NCBI RefSeq assembly: GCF_900240275.1
Contig: NZ_LT964761.1
Span: forward strand, 509,600-543,514
Origin: [Lactobacillus] timonensis
GTDB taxonomy: Bacteria; Bacillota; Bacilli; Lactobacillales; Lactobacillaceae
DNA length: 33,915 bases
Direction: 5' to 3'
The translations under genes and the position numbers were made by a program. Positions 1 to 8,292 of this stretch are shown here, one piece after another. The notes beneath the pieces were generated by a model that saw only the letters and a list, made by a program, of their open reading frames with translations, did no database searches and was not told the DNA's origin. The first letter of the stretch is position 1. Each line of letters begins with the position of its first letter.

Positions 1-135
1 GGAGGAGTGGATAGAATACTATAATCGGAATCGAATCAAGCACATATTAAAAGGCAAGACTCCGATTGAATATCGAAATCTTGCCTTAGAAAAAGTTGCC
101 TAAATTAAAGTGTCCAACTTACAGGGTTCACTTCA
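1..135 (+). mobile_element. 3' end of an IS3-family insertion sequence
   Basis: Only the right end of the element lies in the window. It holds the last codons of an IS3/IS150-type OrfB transposase and then a terminal inverted-repeat-like end at about 111-135 (TGTCCAACTTACAGGG...TTCA), finishing in the TCA typical of IS3 ends (elements beginning TGA). The element stops about 35 bases short of the dehydrogenase stop codon. The sequence just outside, GGTGGTGTTTTT, resembles one arm of that gene's terminator. The left end and target duplication are out of view. Confidence 0.8.
2..103 (+). CDS. IS3-family transposase OrfB, C-terminal fragment (partial)
   Basis: The frame starting at base 2 reads EEWIEYYNRNRIKHILKGK and continues to KVA-stop at 101-103. 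The pattern W-I-x-Y-Y-N-x-x-R-I-K, then a lysine-rich turn and P-I-E-Y-R, is the conserved C-terminal tail of the IS150/IS3 rve-type integrase (OrfB), downstream of its DDE core. The catalytic residues lie to the left of the window, so whether the transposase is intact cannot be judged. It runs towards the IS right end, as expected for OrfB. Confidence 0.8.
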   Translation, partial: EEWIEYYNRNRIKHILKGKTPIEYRNLALEKVA

Positions 136-169
136 CAGGTGGTGTTTTTAGATTATTTGTTCTCTTTTT

Positions 170-1174
170 TTAACCGAGAAAGACCTCGTTACGGCTGCGG
201 CCGCCGTTAACGATGGTGACTACGTCATTCAAACCAATCCGCACCATGTTGCGAACCGCGGTTTCGGTAAAAAAGGCCGAGTGCGGTGTAATGGTGACGT
301 TAGGCATTGCTGCCAGTTCCTTGTAGTCTGCTGGAACATCCGCTGGCGTAACCTTCTTACCAAAGTAGGTCGTTTCGTCAGCCAGAGTATCCAGGCCGGC
401 ACCGGCGATTTCGTGGTTCTTCAGTGCCTGAATCAAGGCCTCAGTATCAACCAAGCCACCCCGCGACATGTTAATCAGGTAAGCCGAGTTTTTCATCATC
501 TTCAATTGTTCTGCGCCAATCATTCCCTTAGTACTTGGCAGCAGCGGAACGTGAAGACTCAAAATGTCGGCGTTCTTAATCACTTCATCGGCACTGTCAA
601 CGTAGGTCACAAATGGTTCATCTGCCGGGTTATACGACGGGTCGAAGGCAATCACCTTTGCACCCAAGGCCTTGTAAATCTGGGCGGTTGCCGACCCAAT
701 GTTTCCCAGCCCGATCAAACCAACAGTCAGGTTGAAGATTTCGTTGCTCATCAGGTTAGCAGGCCAGCTAAAGTCGGCGTTATGGTCCATTTCGTAACGG
801 TATTCGCCAATCCGACGCAGGAGGTACATTGCGTGTGCGACCCCCATTTCGGCAATTGCCCGTGGCGAGTAAACCGGCACGTGGGTTACCTTGAGGTTGT
901 ATTTCTTGCAGGCAGCCAGGTCAATCATGTTGATCCCGACCATCCGACAAGTAATCTGCCTAATTCCCATGTCGGCAATCTGTTTGTAAACTGCTTCGTC
1001 ACCAATGGGCATCGTCTGCAGAATATCGAGGCCGTCGCAGCCCTTCATTAGGTTAACGTTGTCGGCGCTTAACGGTTCATGAACAACCTTGACTTCATTG
1101 CCCGTTTCTTTTGCCCATTCACGAACAAAACGTCCTTCCGTATCTTGACGAACGTTATACATAATAATCTTCAT
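170..1174 (-). CDS. NAD-dependent D-2-hydroxyacid dehydrogenase (D-LDH / D-hydroxyisocaproate dehydrogenase type)
   Basis: Cytosolic enzyme predicted to reduce pyruvate or branched 2-oxoacids to D-2-hydroxyacids with NADH. The 334-residue protein has the family's split substrate domain, the NAD-binding loop GLGNIG (155-160), and catalytic R238 (in NMSRGG), E267 (in LDTLADE) and H298 (in TPHSAFF). The C-terminal half, with LDT..DET and FFTETAVRNMV, resembles Lactobacillus D-HicDH more than L. delbrueckii LdhD, so the preferred substrate is open. I start at the ATG at 1174, preceded by AAAGGAGCG, not at the in-frame upstream codon at 1207. It lies 79 bases downstream of the tetR gene on the same strand. 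Its transcript may depend on that gene, or on a -10-like TACAAT (1217-1222) for which I see no convincing -35. Confidence 0.9.
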   Translation of the reverse strand: MKIIMYNVRQDTEGRFVREWAKETGNEVKVVHEPLSADNVNLMKGCDGLDILQTMPIGDEAVYKQIADMGIRQITCRMVGINMIDLAACKKYNLKVTHVPVYSPRAIAEMGVAHAMYLLRRIGEYRYEMDHNADFSWPANLMSNEIFNLTVGLIGLGNIGSATAQIYKALGAKVIAFDPSYNPADEPFVTYVDSADEVIKNADILSLHVPLLPSTKGMIGAEQLKMMKNSAYLINMSRGGLVDTEALIQALKNHEIAGAGLDTLADETTYFGKKVTPADVPADYKELAAMPNVTITPHSAFFTETAVRNMVRIGLNDVVTIVNGGRSRNEVFLG

Positions 1175-1253
1175 TGGCGTACGCTCCTTTATCTTTTCAT
1201 AACTCACACTACCAACATTGTACCCAAATTAATCATGACAAGCACGAAATCAG

Positions 1254-1808
1254 CTAAACTAACCGGCCACTATTCGAGATATTATGAATCTGCTGTTTAC
1301 AGAACTTAGCAACTTCCTCTCGTGACACGTCATAATTATGTTTCTGCCACCACATAAAGGCGCCATTAATTGACCCACCGATCATGTAAGACATTAACTC
1401 TGGCTGGTCAGATTGGGAAACGGCCTGCAGGACCAGGTCATTATTATCACGCTGACTGCGATGGAGGATCAGGTCGCTGATAATTTGCAAAATTTCTGCA
1501 TGAATGCCCGGCCGATCCTTCGTGGCCACCAGGTGGTGGAACAATTCTTGGTGATGGTCAACATAATTTAATATCGCGTCCACGATACCGTCAGTCGTCT
1601 GCTGGTTACTAATCAGCTTATTCAGCTGTCCATCAATAGTTTGGGCCAGCAAGTCATACTTATCGTGAAAATAACGGTAAAAACTGCTCCGGTGTAGCAT
1701 CGCTTCCTGGCAAATCTGGTCTACTGTGATCCGGTCAAATGGTACTTTTTCCAGTAGTGAGATCAGCCCGTTTTCAAAGTCCCGCACGGTGCGGTTCACC
1801 CTTGCCAC
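1254..1808 (-). CDS. TetR/AcrR-family transcriptional regulator
   Basis: The N-terminal TetR helix-turn-helix is clear: FENGLISLLEK, then FDRITVDQICQEA, then RSSFYRYFHDKYDLL. The helical C-terminal ligand/dimer domain is not recognisable in detail. The frame is open to an ATG at 1826, with another at 1814. However, the AGGGGG motif lies about 7 bases before a GTG at 1808 and overlaps the other candidates poorly, so GTG is my preferred start (about 184 residues). A TATAAT (about 1841-1846) sits so close upstream that the message would have a very short leader. The ligand is unknown. The D-hydroxyacid dehydrogenase directly downstream on the same strand is a possible target. Confidence 0.85.
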   Translation of the reverse strand: MARVNRTVRDFENGLISLLEKVPFDRITVDQICQEAMLHRSSFYRYFHDKYDLLAQTIDGQLNKLISNQQTTDGIVDAILNYVDHHQELFHHLVATKDRPGIHAEILQIISDLILHRSQRDNNDLVLQAVSQSDQPELMSYMIGGSINGAFMWWQKHNYDVSREEVAKFCKQQIHNISNSGRLV

Positions 1809-1860
1809 TTGCATTCCCCCTGTCATGTCTGATTAATACCATTATATTAGTTACACCACA

Positions 1861-1893
1861 CAAAAACCAGCCGCCGGATTTTCCGGCAGCTGG
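1861..1893 (-). terminator. Intrinsic terminator after the two-gene membrane operon
   Basis: On the minus strand, CCAGCTGCCGGA pairs with TCCGGCGGCTGG around an AAA loop (one G-U pair) and is followed by TTTTTG. It begins about 11 bases past the stop at 1904 and separates this operon from tetR. Confidence 0.85.
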
Positions 1894-1903
1894 AGGTACT
1901 TTG

Positions 1904-2725
1904 TCAGTTATTCTCTTGACGGTCCCGGTAAGCAACTTGCACTGCCAACCGGTAGTCACCATTCATCATGATCGTGGAACCATTTCGTCCCGGAATTTTG
2001 TAAGGACCGCCGACAATCGTGACGTTAGCGAGGTACAGCTTGTACTTATCATGAGCCGTGTGGATATCAGTTAATCCCACCTGGGTAATGTGACCCACGG
2101 CCAGCCGTTCCATCTGGTTCACCCCGATGCTGATTTCCATCCGGTGTTTTCCCTGGTCATGGATCAATTCAAAGTAAGGCGGCACCTGGTTATCATCGAT
2201 GGCGTGAACAGGCTGCCCTGTTTTTTCGTACTGGGCAATTACTTCTTTTCCGGACATGCCGTTGAAGTTTGCCGTTACCAACTCCGCATCCAATAGCCGA
2301 CGGACAACCTTGTTTAGGTTCCGTTGTTCCAACGGGTCGGCTTCAAAGTGAGCCGGAATTGTCTCCGTGTTGTGATAAATTCCGTTGGACGCTGCCGGAC
2401 GTGGTTGTCCAGCTTGGCGGCGAGTCGGCTGACCGTCATCGTCAACCACCAGTGGCCGAATGTACGGTGACAAAAAGTCAAACTTCGAGGTGCGCCCTAA
2501 GAAGAAAAAGATAATGTTAAGGTAGGCAAAGTAAGTAACAAAGATCACGGCTAAACAGTAAAGCAATCCCCGTAGCCAAACGTGATTAGCCAAAAGACGA
2601 GCAGTCACGTAGATGAGATAACCATCCCCCAGCAGGGCTACCAAGGTATATACCCGGTTCTTCAAGCGGGTATTGATGTTAAAGTAACTCAGCGATTGGT
2701 TAATTAAGTCCAAGAAACTAAACAA
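1904..2725 (-). CDS. Conserved lactobacillar two-helix membrane protein of unknown function (DUF6681-like)
   Basis: The 273-residue protein has two hydrophobic helices (about 25-45 and 52-76). A soluble, proline- and charge-rich linker follows, then a C-terminal domain with no catalytic motif that I recognise. I recall similar Lactobacillaceae proteins under the name DUF6681, but this is from memory and not verified. The start is TTG at 2725: AAAAGGGGGG lies 7 bases upstream and no early ATG exists. It begins 16 bases after the stop of the Asn/Ser-rich protein, so the two are almost certainly co-transcribed. A role in the envelope is inferred only from topology. Confidence 0.7.
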   Translation of the reverse strand: MFSFLDLINQSLSYFNINTRLKNRVYTLVALLGDGYLIYVTARLLANHVWLRGLLYCLAVIFVTYFAYLNIIFFFLGRTSKFDFLSPYIRPLVVDDDGQPTRRQAGQPRPAASNGIYHNTETIPAHFEADPLEQRNLNKVVRRLLDAELVTANFNGMSGKEVIAQYEKTGQPVHAIDDNQVPPYFELIHDQGKHRMEISIGVNQMERLAVGHITQVGLTDIHTAHDKYKLYLANVTIVGGPYKIPGRNGSTIMMNGDYRLAVQVAYRDRQENN

Positions 2726-2741
2726 TTGTCAGCCCCCCCTT

Positions 2742-3149
2742 TTATTGCTGTACAGTTCCCTGAGTGTTGCCAGCATTTGTCTGGTTATTATTAGTATTAT
2801 TGTTGGTTTGGTTCCCGTTAGTCGTATTGTTGTTATTGTTATTATTAGTAGTTTGCTTCTTGTTAGTTGTACTTTCCTGCGTATCGTTCGTTTCTTGGTC
2901 GTCGTTTGCTTGCTGGTTGTCACGTTGACTTGAACTCGAAGACTCGCTGTTATCGTCGTTGTTTTCTGACGAACTGCTACTATGGACTTCAGAGCTAGTC
3001 GTTGACGAATCACGGCGGGAGACGGTAGAAACCCGTGCTCCTTCGTTGGTATGGGTGGTCTTGTTGACCACGACGTTAGTTGCGCCGAGTGCCAGAACAA
3101 TGGACACGAGAGCAAACGGCGTCACGAACGGCGGCGTTTTTGATGCCAT
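2742..3149 (-). CDS. Small membrane-anchored Asn/Ser/Thr/Gln-rich low-complexity protein
   Basis: The 135-residue protein begins MASKTPPF and carries one hydrophobic helix (about 8-26). The rest is Ser-, Asn-, Gln- and Thr-rich and mostly disordered, including a run of seven Asn. It has no LPXTG motif and no lipobox Cys, so the helix is probably an uncleaved anchor or a signal peptide. ATG at 3149 is preferred because AAGGAG lies 11 bases upstream; the alternative GTG at 3161 overlaps that site. Function is unknown. Low-complexity tails of this kind often vary in length between strains. Confidence 0.7.
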   Translation of the reverse strand: MASKTPPFVTPFALVSIVLALGATNVVVNKTTHTNEGARVSTVSRRDSSTTSSEVHSSSSSENNDDNSESSSSSQRDNQQANDDQETNDTQESTTNKKQTTNNNNNNNTTNGNQTNNNTNNNQTNAGNTQGTVQQ

Positions 3150-3180
3150 ATTTAGACACACTCCTTTTCACTGTTTACTA

Positions 3181-3208
3181 ATCATACCGCAAATTGTTCC
3201 CACGACAA
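3181..3208 (-). promoter_or_regulatory. Putative promoter of the Asn/Ser-rich protein operon
   Basis: On the minus strand TTGTCG and TATGAT are separated by 16 bases and lie about 32 bases before the start codon. This is a reasonable sigma-A match by eye and has not been tested. Confidence 0.5.
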
Positions 3209-3218
3209 GTTAAGTAAG

Positions 3219-3794
3219 TTATAAGTTCGTCTGTGATTCGCCAAAAGCGGTCAGCAACCGGTTCAGACGGCGCTCCGTCTTTGGCCAGTAATCGTTAACT
3301 ACCACGTAGGCAGTTTGGCGCAACTTGTCAGGCAAACTAATATCTCGCTGGTTTTCCTGACTCCTGAGCCGTGACTTGATCGCATGACGACGGTCACCAC
3401 GTGCCTGAATGCGCTTTGCCAAAGCATCCAGTACCGAGACCGTTAAGTAAATCACCACTGCCTGGTCGCCCAACTTTTGTTTATAGGTAACCGCCCCGAT
3501 AGTGTCGAGGACGATCACGTTATTATGTCCAGTTTGCCAACCGGCAACGAGCCCCTCCATGGACGAACCGTACTGGTGATGGTCATAGGTTACCTGTTCT
3601 AGCAAGGTCAGCTTAGCCATGCTCGTCGGCGTTTCAAAGTAGTAGTCCACTCCGTCACGCTCACCGGGCCGTGGTGGTCTCGTCGTGTGGGTCACCACCC
3701 GGTGCAAACCGAAGTGGCGGCACAGGTAATTAGCCACCGTCGTCTTGCCCGCTCCCGCGGGGCCAGTGATAACATAAACTCTTTCTTGTCCCAT
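3219..3794 (-). CDS. Guanylate-kinase-like P-loop NMP kinase
   Basis: Predicted to transfer phosphate from ATP to GMP or a similar nucleotide. The 191-residue protein has the Walker A loop GPAGAGKT (11-18) and the GMP-binding segment THTTRPPRPGERDGVDYYF. It also has a basic lid region and the R..E.....I pattern (RLRSQENQRDI) of guanylate kinases. Its divergent C-terminal half and its pairing with a Nudix gene suggest it is a paralogue of the housekeeping gmk, which is normally elsewhere in the genome; this is inference. Its ATG is 1 base beyond the Nudix stop codon, so translation is probably coupled. Confidence 0.8.
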   Translation of the reverse strand: MGQERVYVITGPAGAGKTTVANYLCRHFGLHRVVTHTTRPPRPGERDGVDYYFETPTSMAKLTLLEQVTYDHHQYGSSMEGLVAGWQTGHNNVIVLDTIGAVTYKQKLGDQAVVIYLTVSVLDALAKRIQARGDRRHAIKSRLRSQENQRDISLPDKLRQTAYVVVNDYWPKTERRLNRLLTAFGESQTNL

Positions 3795-3795
3795 C

Positions 3796-4212
3796 TTATT
3801 TCGTTAAGTACTCGTTAGCCTGGTCGAGCAACTGCTTTAAATTATCGTAAGTGAGCCGCTGACGCGCCGCCTCATAAGTGAACCAGCCAGCATTCTTGAT
3901 TTCTTCAGCCTGCAGTTGAAGTTGGTGTTCAGCGGTCACTTCTGCCAGGTAAAGGGTCATTTCCTTGTAATTACCATTTGGCAAGTCGTAGCCGGTTTTG
4001 ACGGCAAAGCTAGTGTCAATCGGCAGGTTCAGACTAGTCTCTTCCCGAATTTCCCGCTGAGCAGTTTGGACCAGATCTTCACCGTCCTCAACGTGGCCCT
4101 TAGGAAATCCCCAAAAGTGGCCCTTGTTTTGGCTTTCAAGTAATAAGTACTCTAGTTGATGCTGCTGATTATAACGGTAAACAACCGCTCCGCTAGTAAT
4201 TTCTGTTGCCAT
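3796..4212 (-). CDS. Nudix hydrolase (diadenosine-tetraphosphatase-like)
   Basis: The 138-residue single-domain protein has a Nudix box at 39-61: G39, E45, R53-E54 and E57-E58, with Ser in place of the usual Gly after EET. The N-terminal SGAVVYR and the FWGFPKGHVE context resemble the asymmetric Ap4A hydrolase subgroup. The likely reaction is Mg-dependent cleavage of a nucleoside diphosphate linked to X, but the substrate is inferred from similarity only. The start at 4212 has GGAGG 10 bases upstream. It is the first gene of a two-gene unit with the guanylate-kinase-like gene, which suggests a joint role in nucleotide clean-up. Confidence 0.88.
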   Translation of the reverse strand: MATEITSGAVVYRYNQQHQLEYLLLESQNKGHFWGFPKGHVEDGEDLVQTAQREIREETSLNLPIDTSFAVKTGYDLPNGNYKEMTLYLAEVTAEHQLQLQAEEIKNAGWFTYEAARQRLTYDNLKQLLDQANEYLTK

Positions 4213-4316
4213 GAAGAAGGTTCCTCCCTATTTTTTAATTTTTCTCATTGACTTCTAATCGTTTGCCCCATATGATGGACGTTAACCAATATAGTATAAC
4301 AAAGGTGGTTGACTAA

Positions 4317-5708
4317 ATGAGTGGAAATATTTTTCGAAAAGAGAGCCTCGACCGTTATCTTGGTGCGGACAAGAAATTTGTCAAGTCCCTGACAGCCTTC
4401 GACCTCGTTGCAATGGGCGTTGGTGCAGTTATTGGGACGGGGATTTTTATCTTGCCCGGGACTGTTGCGGCCAAAACCGCCGGCCCGGGGGTCACGCTCT
4501 CTTTTCTCCTGTCAGCCATCGTCTGTGCCCTCTCGGCCATGTGCTACGCCGAATTTTCCTCGGCCCTGCCGGTCGCCGGAAGTGCCTACTCCTATGGTAA
4601 CGTCGTCTTTGGCGAAATTTTTGGCTGGATCCTTGGCTGGGCGCTAATTCTTGAATACATGCTGGCCGTTGCTTCTGTTTCGACTGGCTGGGCAGCCTAT
4701 TTTCAGTCACTCCTGCAAGGGTTCGGGATTACCATCCCCAAAGCAATTTCTGGTCCCTTTGACCCGGCGCATGGTACGTACATTAACTTGGTGGCGGTCC
4801 TGATCGTCCTGGTCGTCGTGGCGTTGCTTTCTCACGGGATGCAGACTTCCATGCGGATTAACAACATCGCCGTCGTCTTAAAGATCGCCATTATTCTCCT
4901 CTTCTTAGGCATCGGTATCTTCTTTATCAAGCCAACGAATTATCACCCGTTTTTACCCTACCACCTTCACGGGGTCTTCCGCGGCGCGACGGTTGTCTTC
5001 TTCGCTTACCTCGGGTTCGATGCCGTTTCTAGTTCGGCCGCCGAGGTTAAGAACCCGTCACGAAATATGCCGCTCGGGATCATTGGCACCTTAATCATCG
5101 CCACCATTCTTTACATGGGCGTTTCCGTCGTCTTAACCGGGATGGTCCCTTACACTAAGTTAGATGTTGCCAACCCCGTCTCCTTTGCCCTCCAGGTTGT
5201 CCACCAGGACTGGATGGCTGGCCTCTTATCCATTGGGGCGCTGGTCGGGATGTTCACCATGATGGTCACAATGACCTACTCCAGTTCCCGACTAGTTTAC
5301 TCCGTCGGCCGTGACGGTCTGTTGCCATCACAGCTCAGCAAGTTGGATAAGCAAGGTCTTCCGCAACACGCCATCTGGGTTGTCGGCCTCATCATTGCGA
5401 TCCTTGGTGGTCTGGTGTCACTGGATCAACTCACCAACCTGGTTAACATCGGGACGCTGCTGGCCTTTACCTTTGTTTCCTTCGGGATTATTCCACTGCG
5501 TAAACGTCATGACATTGGTAACAAGGGTGGGTTCAAAGTTCCCCTCTATCCCGTCTTACCGATTATTTCTGGTCTTGCCTGCCTGTGGATGATGACCCTC
5601 CTGTCGAAAGAAACCTATCTCGGTGCCGGTATTTGGTTTGGCCTGGGACTCTTGATCTATGCCCTTTACGGCTACCGCCACAGCAAGTTAAACCAAGACC
5701 GTGACTAA
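4317..5708 (+). CDS. APC-superfamily amino acid permease (cationic amino acid transporter type)
   Basis: The 463-residue integral membrane protein has about 12 hydrophobic helices. It carries the APC signature in helix 1 (GVGAVIGTGIFILPG) and the helix 6 motif FFAYLGFDAVSSSAAEVKNP. The MSGNIFRKES...ADKKFVKSL leader and length fit the CAT/YfnA branch, which imports amino acids with protons; the substrate is not determinable here. AAAGGTGG lies upstream of ATG 4317, and a TATAAC -10-like motif is at about 4294. It is monocistronic, closed by a terminator, and divergent from the Nudix operon. Confidence 0.88.
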   Translation: MSGNIFRKESLDRYLGADKKFVKSLTAFDLVAMGVGAVIGTGIFILPGTVAAKTAGPGVTLSFLLSAIVCALSAMCYAEFSSALPVAGSAYSYGNVVFGEIFGWILGWALILEYMLAVASVSTGWAAYFQSLLQGFGITIPKAISGPFDPAHGTYINLVAVLIVLVVVALLSHGMQTSMRINNIAVVLKIAIILLFLGIGIFFIKPTNYHPFLPYHLHGVFRGATVVFFAYLGFDAVSSSAAEVKNPSRNMPLGIIGTLIIATILYMGVSVVLTGMVPYTKLDVANPVSFALQVVHQDWMAGLLSIGALVGMFTMMVTMTYSSSRLVYSVGRDGLLPSQLSKLDKQGLPQHAIWVVGLIIAILGGLVSLDQLTNLVNIGTLLAFTFVSFGIIPLRKRHDIGNKGGFKVPLYPVLPIISGLACLWMMTLLSKETYLGAGIWFGLGLLIYALYGYRHSKLNQDRD

Positions 5709-5725
5709 CATCACTGTCATAATTT

Positions 5726-5758
5726 CCCTGTCACTAACTCGTGACGGGGTCTTTTTTG
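5726..5758 (+). terminator. Intrinsic terminator after the APC permease
   Basis: CCCTGTCAC pairs with GTGACGGGG around TAACTC (one G-U pair), then TCTTTTTTG. It starts 17 bases after the stop codon. Confidence 0.9.
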
Positions 5759-5814
5759 TTTAATGGTAAAATAAAGTTATTCACTAAGTCAGACGAAAGG
5801 AACGGTTTCATACC

Positions 5815-8220
5815 ATGATTGACAACCAATTCAGTATTGTTGACGTCAAATTCAAGCAAGAGGTCGCCGAACTAGTATCTCTTCACCTCCTCGATGATGG
5901 GGACACCAAGCTTGCGCCAGTCGACCTCTTTAGGAAGCTACTGACCACCACGATGACTAACGGTCACGACCCAGCCACCATCACTTATAACTTCCACCAG
6001 CTGTTAGCCACCCCCGATGAAGACCTGGCCGCTTGGCTGGATTCCGGACAAGAGCTAACCGACGAGGTCTTTTACCTAGTGGCGCTCCAGCTTTTGCAAT
6101 TCGAACCCGCACTTGACTTTCAGCTGGATGATCCCCTGAGAGCTGTGACGAAGATTCACCTGCCGCACAAGTTTTACCAGCAATGGACGAGTGAGGACGT
6201 CATCGATTCCTGGTACCGGTTAATGGTGACCAGGAACAAGAACGGTCAAAATTACCTTGACTACCTGACCAGCCAGGGACTGTTTGCCTGGACCTACGAC
6301 CTGCCGGCCCAGGACAAGCCGCTGTGGTTCAACGGCAAGTCAGTGGCCTGTTTTGATCCGGCGAAGTTAATTCGCGAGGTTGTTTACATCGAAACTGACC
6401 TCGATACCGATGCCGACGGTTACGCCGACCTGGTCAAAGCCGAAATCATCCGCCCAGCCGACACCAATGACGGCTTAAAGGTTCCCGCTGTCTTTACTGC
6501 CAGTCCGTACAACCAGGGGACAAACGATCAATGGGGAGAGAAGATCACCCACGACGTCAACCAGCCACTAGTTGCTAAGAAGACTGGCCGTGTCAAGTCA
6601 CCAGCAGAAGCGACCTTCTCTGCGCCCCGTTATCACCAGCAGGTAAACGGCCACGCCACGAAGGCGACGCAAACTTTTAGTGAAACTAGTACTTACACCC
6701 TCAACGACTACCTGGCCGTCCGCGGCTACGCCATCGTTTACGCTGCCGGCATCGGTACTAAAGATTCAGACGGGCTGCAAACGTGTGGCTCACCAGAACA
6801 AACCGACTCGATGAAGGCGGTCGTTGAATGGCTCCATGGTGACCGAAAAGCCTTCACTGACCGGACCAGCGGCATCGAAATTCACGCCTGGTGGTGTAAT
6901 GGTAATGTCGCGATGACGGGCCGCTCCTACTTAGGCACCCTGGCAACTGCTGTCGCTACCACTGGCGTTGCCGGCCTCAAGGCCATCGTCAGTGAAGCGG
7001 CCATCTCTAGCTGGTACGACTACTACCGCGAGGGTGGACTCGTCATGGCTCCCGGCGGCTTCCAGGGGGAAGACGCCGATGTCCTGGCAGCGGAAACATT
7101 TAGCCGCACCAAGAACCCGGCGGACTACCGGCGAATTGAAGAAACCAACCGTGACTACCTGGAAAAGATGACCGTCGCTCAGGATCGGCAAACCGGGAAC
7201 TATAACCAGTTTTGGATAGCCCGCAACTACCGGCGTCACTTTGACAACATCCGGGCTGACGTGATGATGGTTCACGGTCTCAATGACTGGAACGTTAAAC
7301 CAGTCAATGTTAAACGCTTATTTGATGCAGTCCAGGGACTGCCGGTTGCTAGCCACCTGATCCTACACCAGGGTCAGCACATTTACATCAATGCCTTCCA
7401 GTCACTGGATTTTTCCGAGATGATCAACCTCTGGTTTGCTAATAAGCTCTGGGGGCTTGATAATAATGCCGACTTGGCCATCCCCCACGTGTTAGTCCAG
7501 GATAACGCCCAGCCAGAGACCTGGCACGCTCACCGTAACTGGAGCACGGGGAATAAACGGACCTACTACCTCAGCAGCAAAATCCTGTCAACCAGTAACA
7601 TTGGCCAAAGCAGCCTCGCCACTTTCAATGACCGCCAGGACGAGAAGACGTTTAAGCAGTGGTGCCAACAACCAACCCGCTGGCAGCATGCAATGCTGGC
7701 GGACGACAACGACTTCAGTCTCCGCCTGCTGAGCGAGCCGGCAAGTAACGAGTGGCTTTTGCGAGGAACACCGCAGGTCAACTTACGGGTGGCTGTCGAT
7801 CGTGACCACGGAATGATTTCTGCTCAGCTGGTTGACTTTGGTCAAGACCGTCGCCTAACCACTAGTCCGCAGTTAATTAACAAGGGTGGTCTCCCGCTCG
7901 GCTACCACTGGAAATATGACGATTTGCGGGAATTCAAGCTGGCTAAACAGCCGACACCATTTAAGGTCATTTCATACGGACACATTAACCTGCAAAATAT
8001 CAAGGGAGCCGGAAACGTTAACCGCCTCCGGCCCAACCGCTTTGAAAACGTCCGCTTGCTCTTGCAGCCAGTCTTCCACCACCTGTTAGCCGGCCACCAG
8101 CTTGGCTTGGTAATCTTCAGTACTGACTTTGGGATGACCCTGCGGGGAAACGAGGACCTGACATACCAGGTCGACCTCGGTCGCAGTTCACTGGTCATCC
8201 CGGACATGAGTGCCCTATAA
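5815..8220 (+). CDS. pepX: Xaa-Pro dipeptidyl-peptidase PepX
   Basis: Cytosolic serine peptidase that releases X-Pro dipeptides from the N-terminus of peptides, a key step in using casein-type proline-rich peptides. The 801-residue length is normal for lactobacilli. The catalytic triad is visible: S371 in GRSYLG, D491 in GLNDWNV and H522 in HQGQHIYI. The N-terminal dimerisation region, alpha/beta-hydrolase core and C-terminal beta domain follow the family order. AAAGGA lies 11 bases before ATG 5815. The prolyl aminopeptidase gene follows in the same direction 72 bases downstream with no terminator visible, so co-transcription is plausible. Confidence 0.97.
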   Translation: MIDNQFSIVDVKFKQEVAELVSLHLLDDGDTKLAPVDLFRKLLTTTMTNGHDPATITYNFHQLLATPDEDLAAWLDSGQELTDEVFYLVALQLLQFEPALDFQLDDPLRAVTKIHLPHKFYQQWTSEDVIDSWYRLMVTRNKNGQNYLDYLTSQGLFAWTYDLPAQDKPLWFNGKSVACFDPAKLIREVVYIETDLDTDADGYADLVKAEIIRPADTNDGLKVPAVFTASPYNQGTNDQWGEKITHDVNQPLVAKKTGRVKSPAEATFSAPRYHQQVNGHATKATQTFSETSTYTLNDYLAVRGYAIVYAAGIGTKDSDGLQTCGSPEQTDSMKAVVEWLHGDRKAFTDRTSGIEIHAWWCNGNVAMTGRSYLGTLATAVATTGVAGLKAIVSEAAISSWYDYYREGGLVMAPGGFQGEDADVLAAETFSRTKNPADYRRIEETNRDYLEKMTVAQDRQTGNYNQFWIARNYRRHFDNIRADVMMVHGLNDWNVKPVNVKRLFDAVQGLPVASHLILHQGQHIYINAFQSLDFSEMINLWFANKLWGLDNNADLAIPHVLVQDNAQPETWHAHRNWSTGNKRTYYLSSKILSTSNIGQSSLATFNDRQDEKTFKQWCQQPTRWQHAMLADDNDFSLRLLSEPASNEWLLRGTPQVNLRVAVDRDHGMISAQLVDFGQDRRLTTSPQLINKGGLPLGYHWKYDDLREFKLAKQPTPFKVISYGHINLQNIKGAGNVNRLRPNRFENVRLLLQPVFHHLLAGHQLGLVIFSTDFGMTLRGNEDLTYQVDLGRSSLVIPDMSAL

Positions 8221-8292
8221 TTTTTCTTGGAGAAGAATGAGAAACGCGTTAGAATATCAATATCACTAAAACAAGTTAACGGAGGGATTTTG

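Noticed and set aside
281-1051. Long open frame on the plus strand opposite the dehydrogenase
   Set aside because: It is the antisense of a gene with clear catalytic motifs, has no ribosome site and encodes a His/Cys/Val-rich sequence typical of mirror frames.
2729-3115. Alternative frame over the Asn/Ser-rich gene
   Set aside because: It is a shifted reading of the same AAC/AGC repeats, without a ribosome site. The chosen frame has AAGGAG and a membrane anchor.
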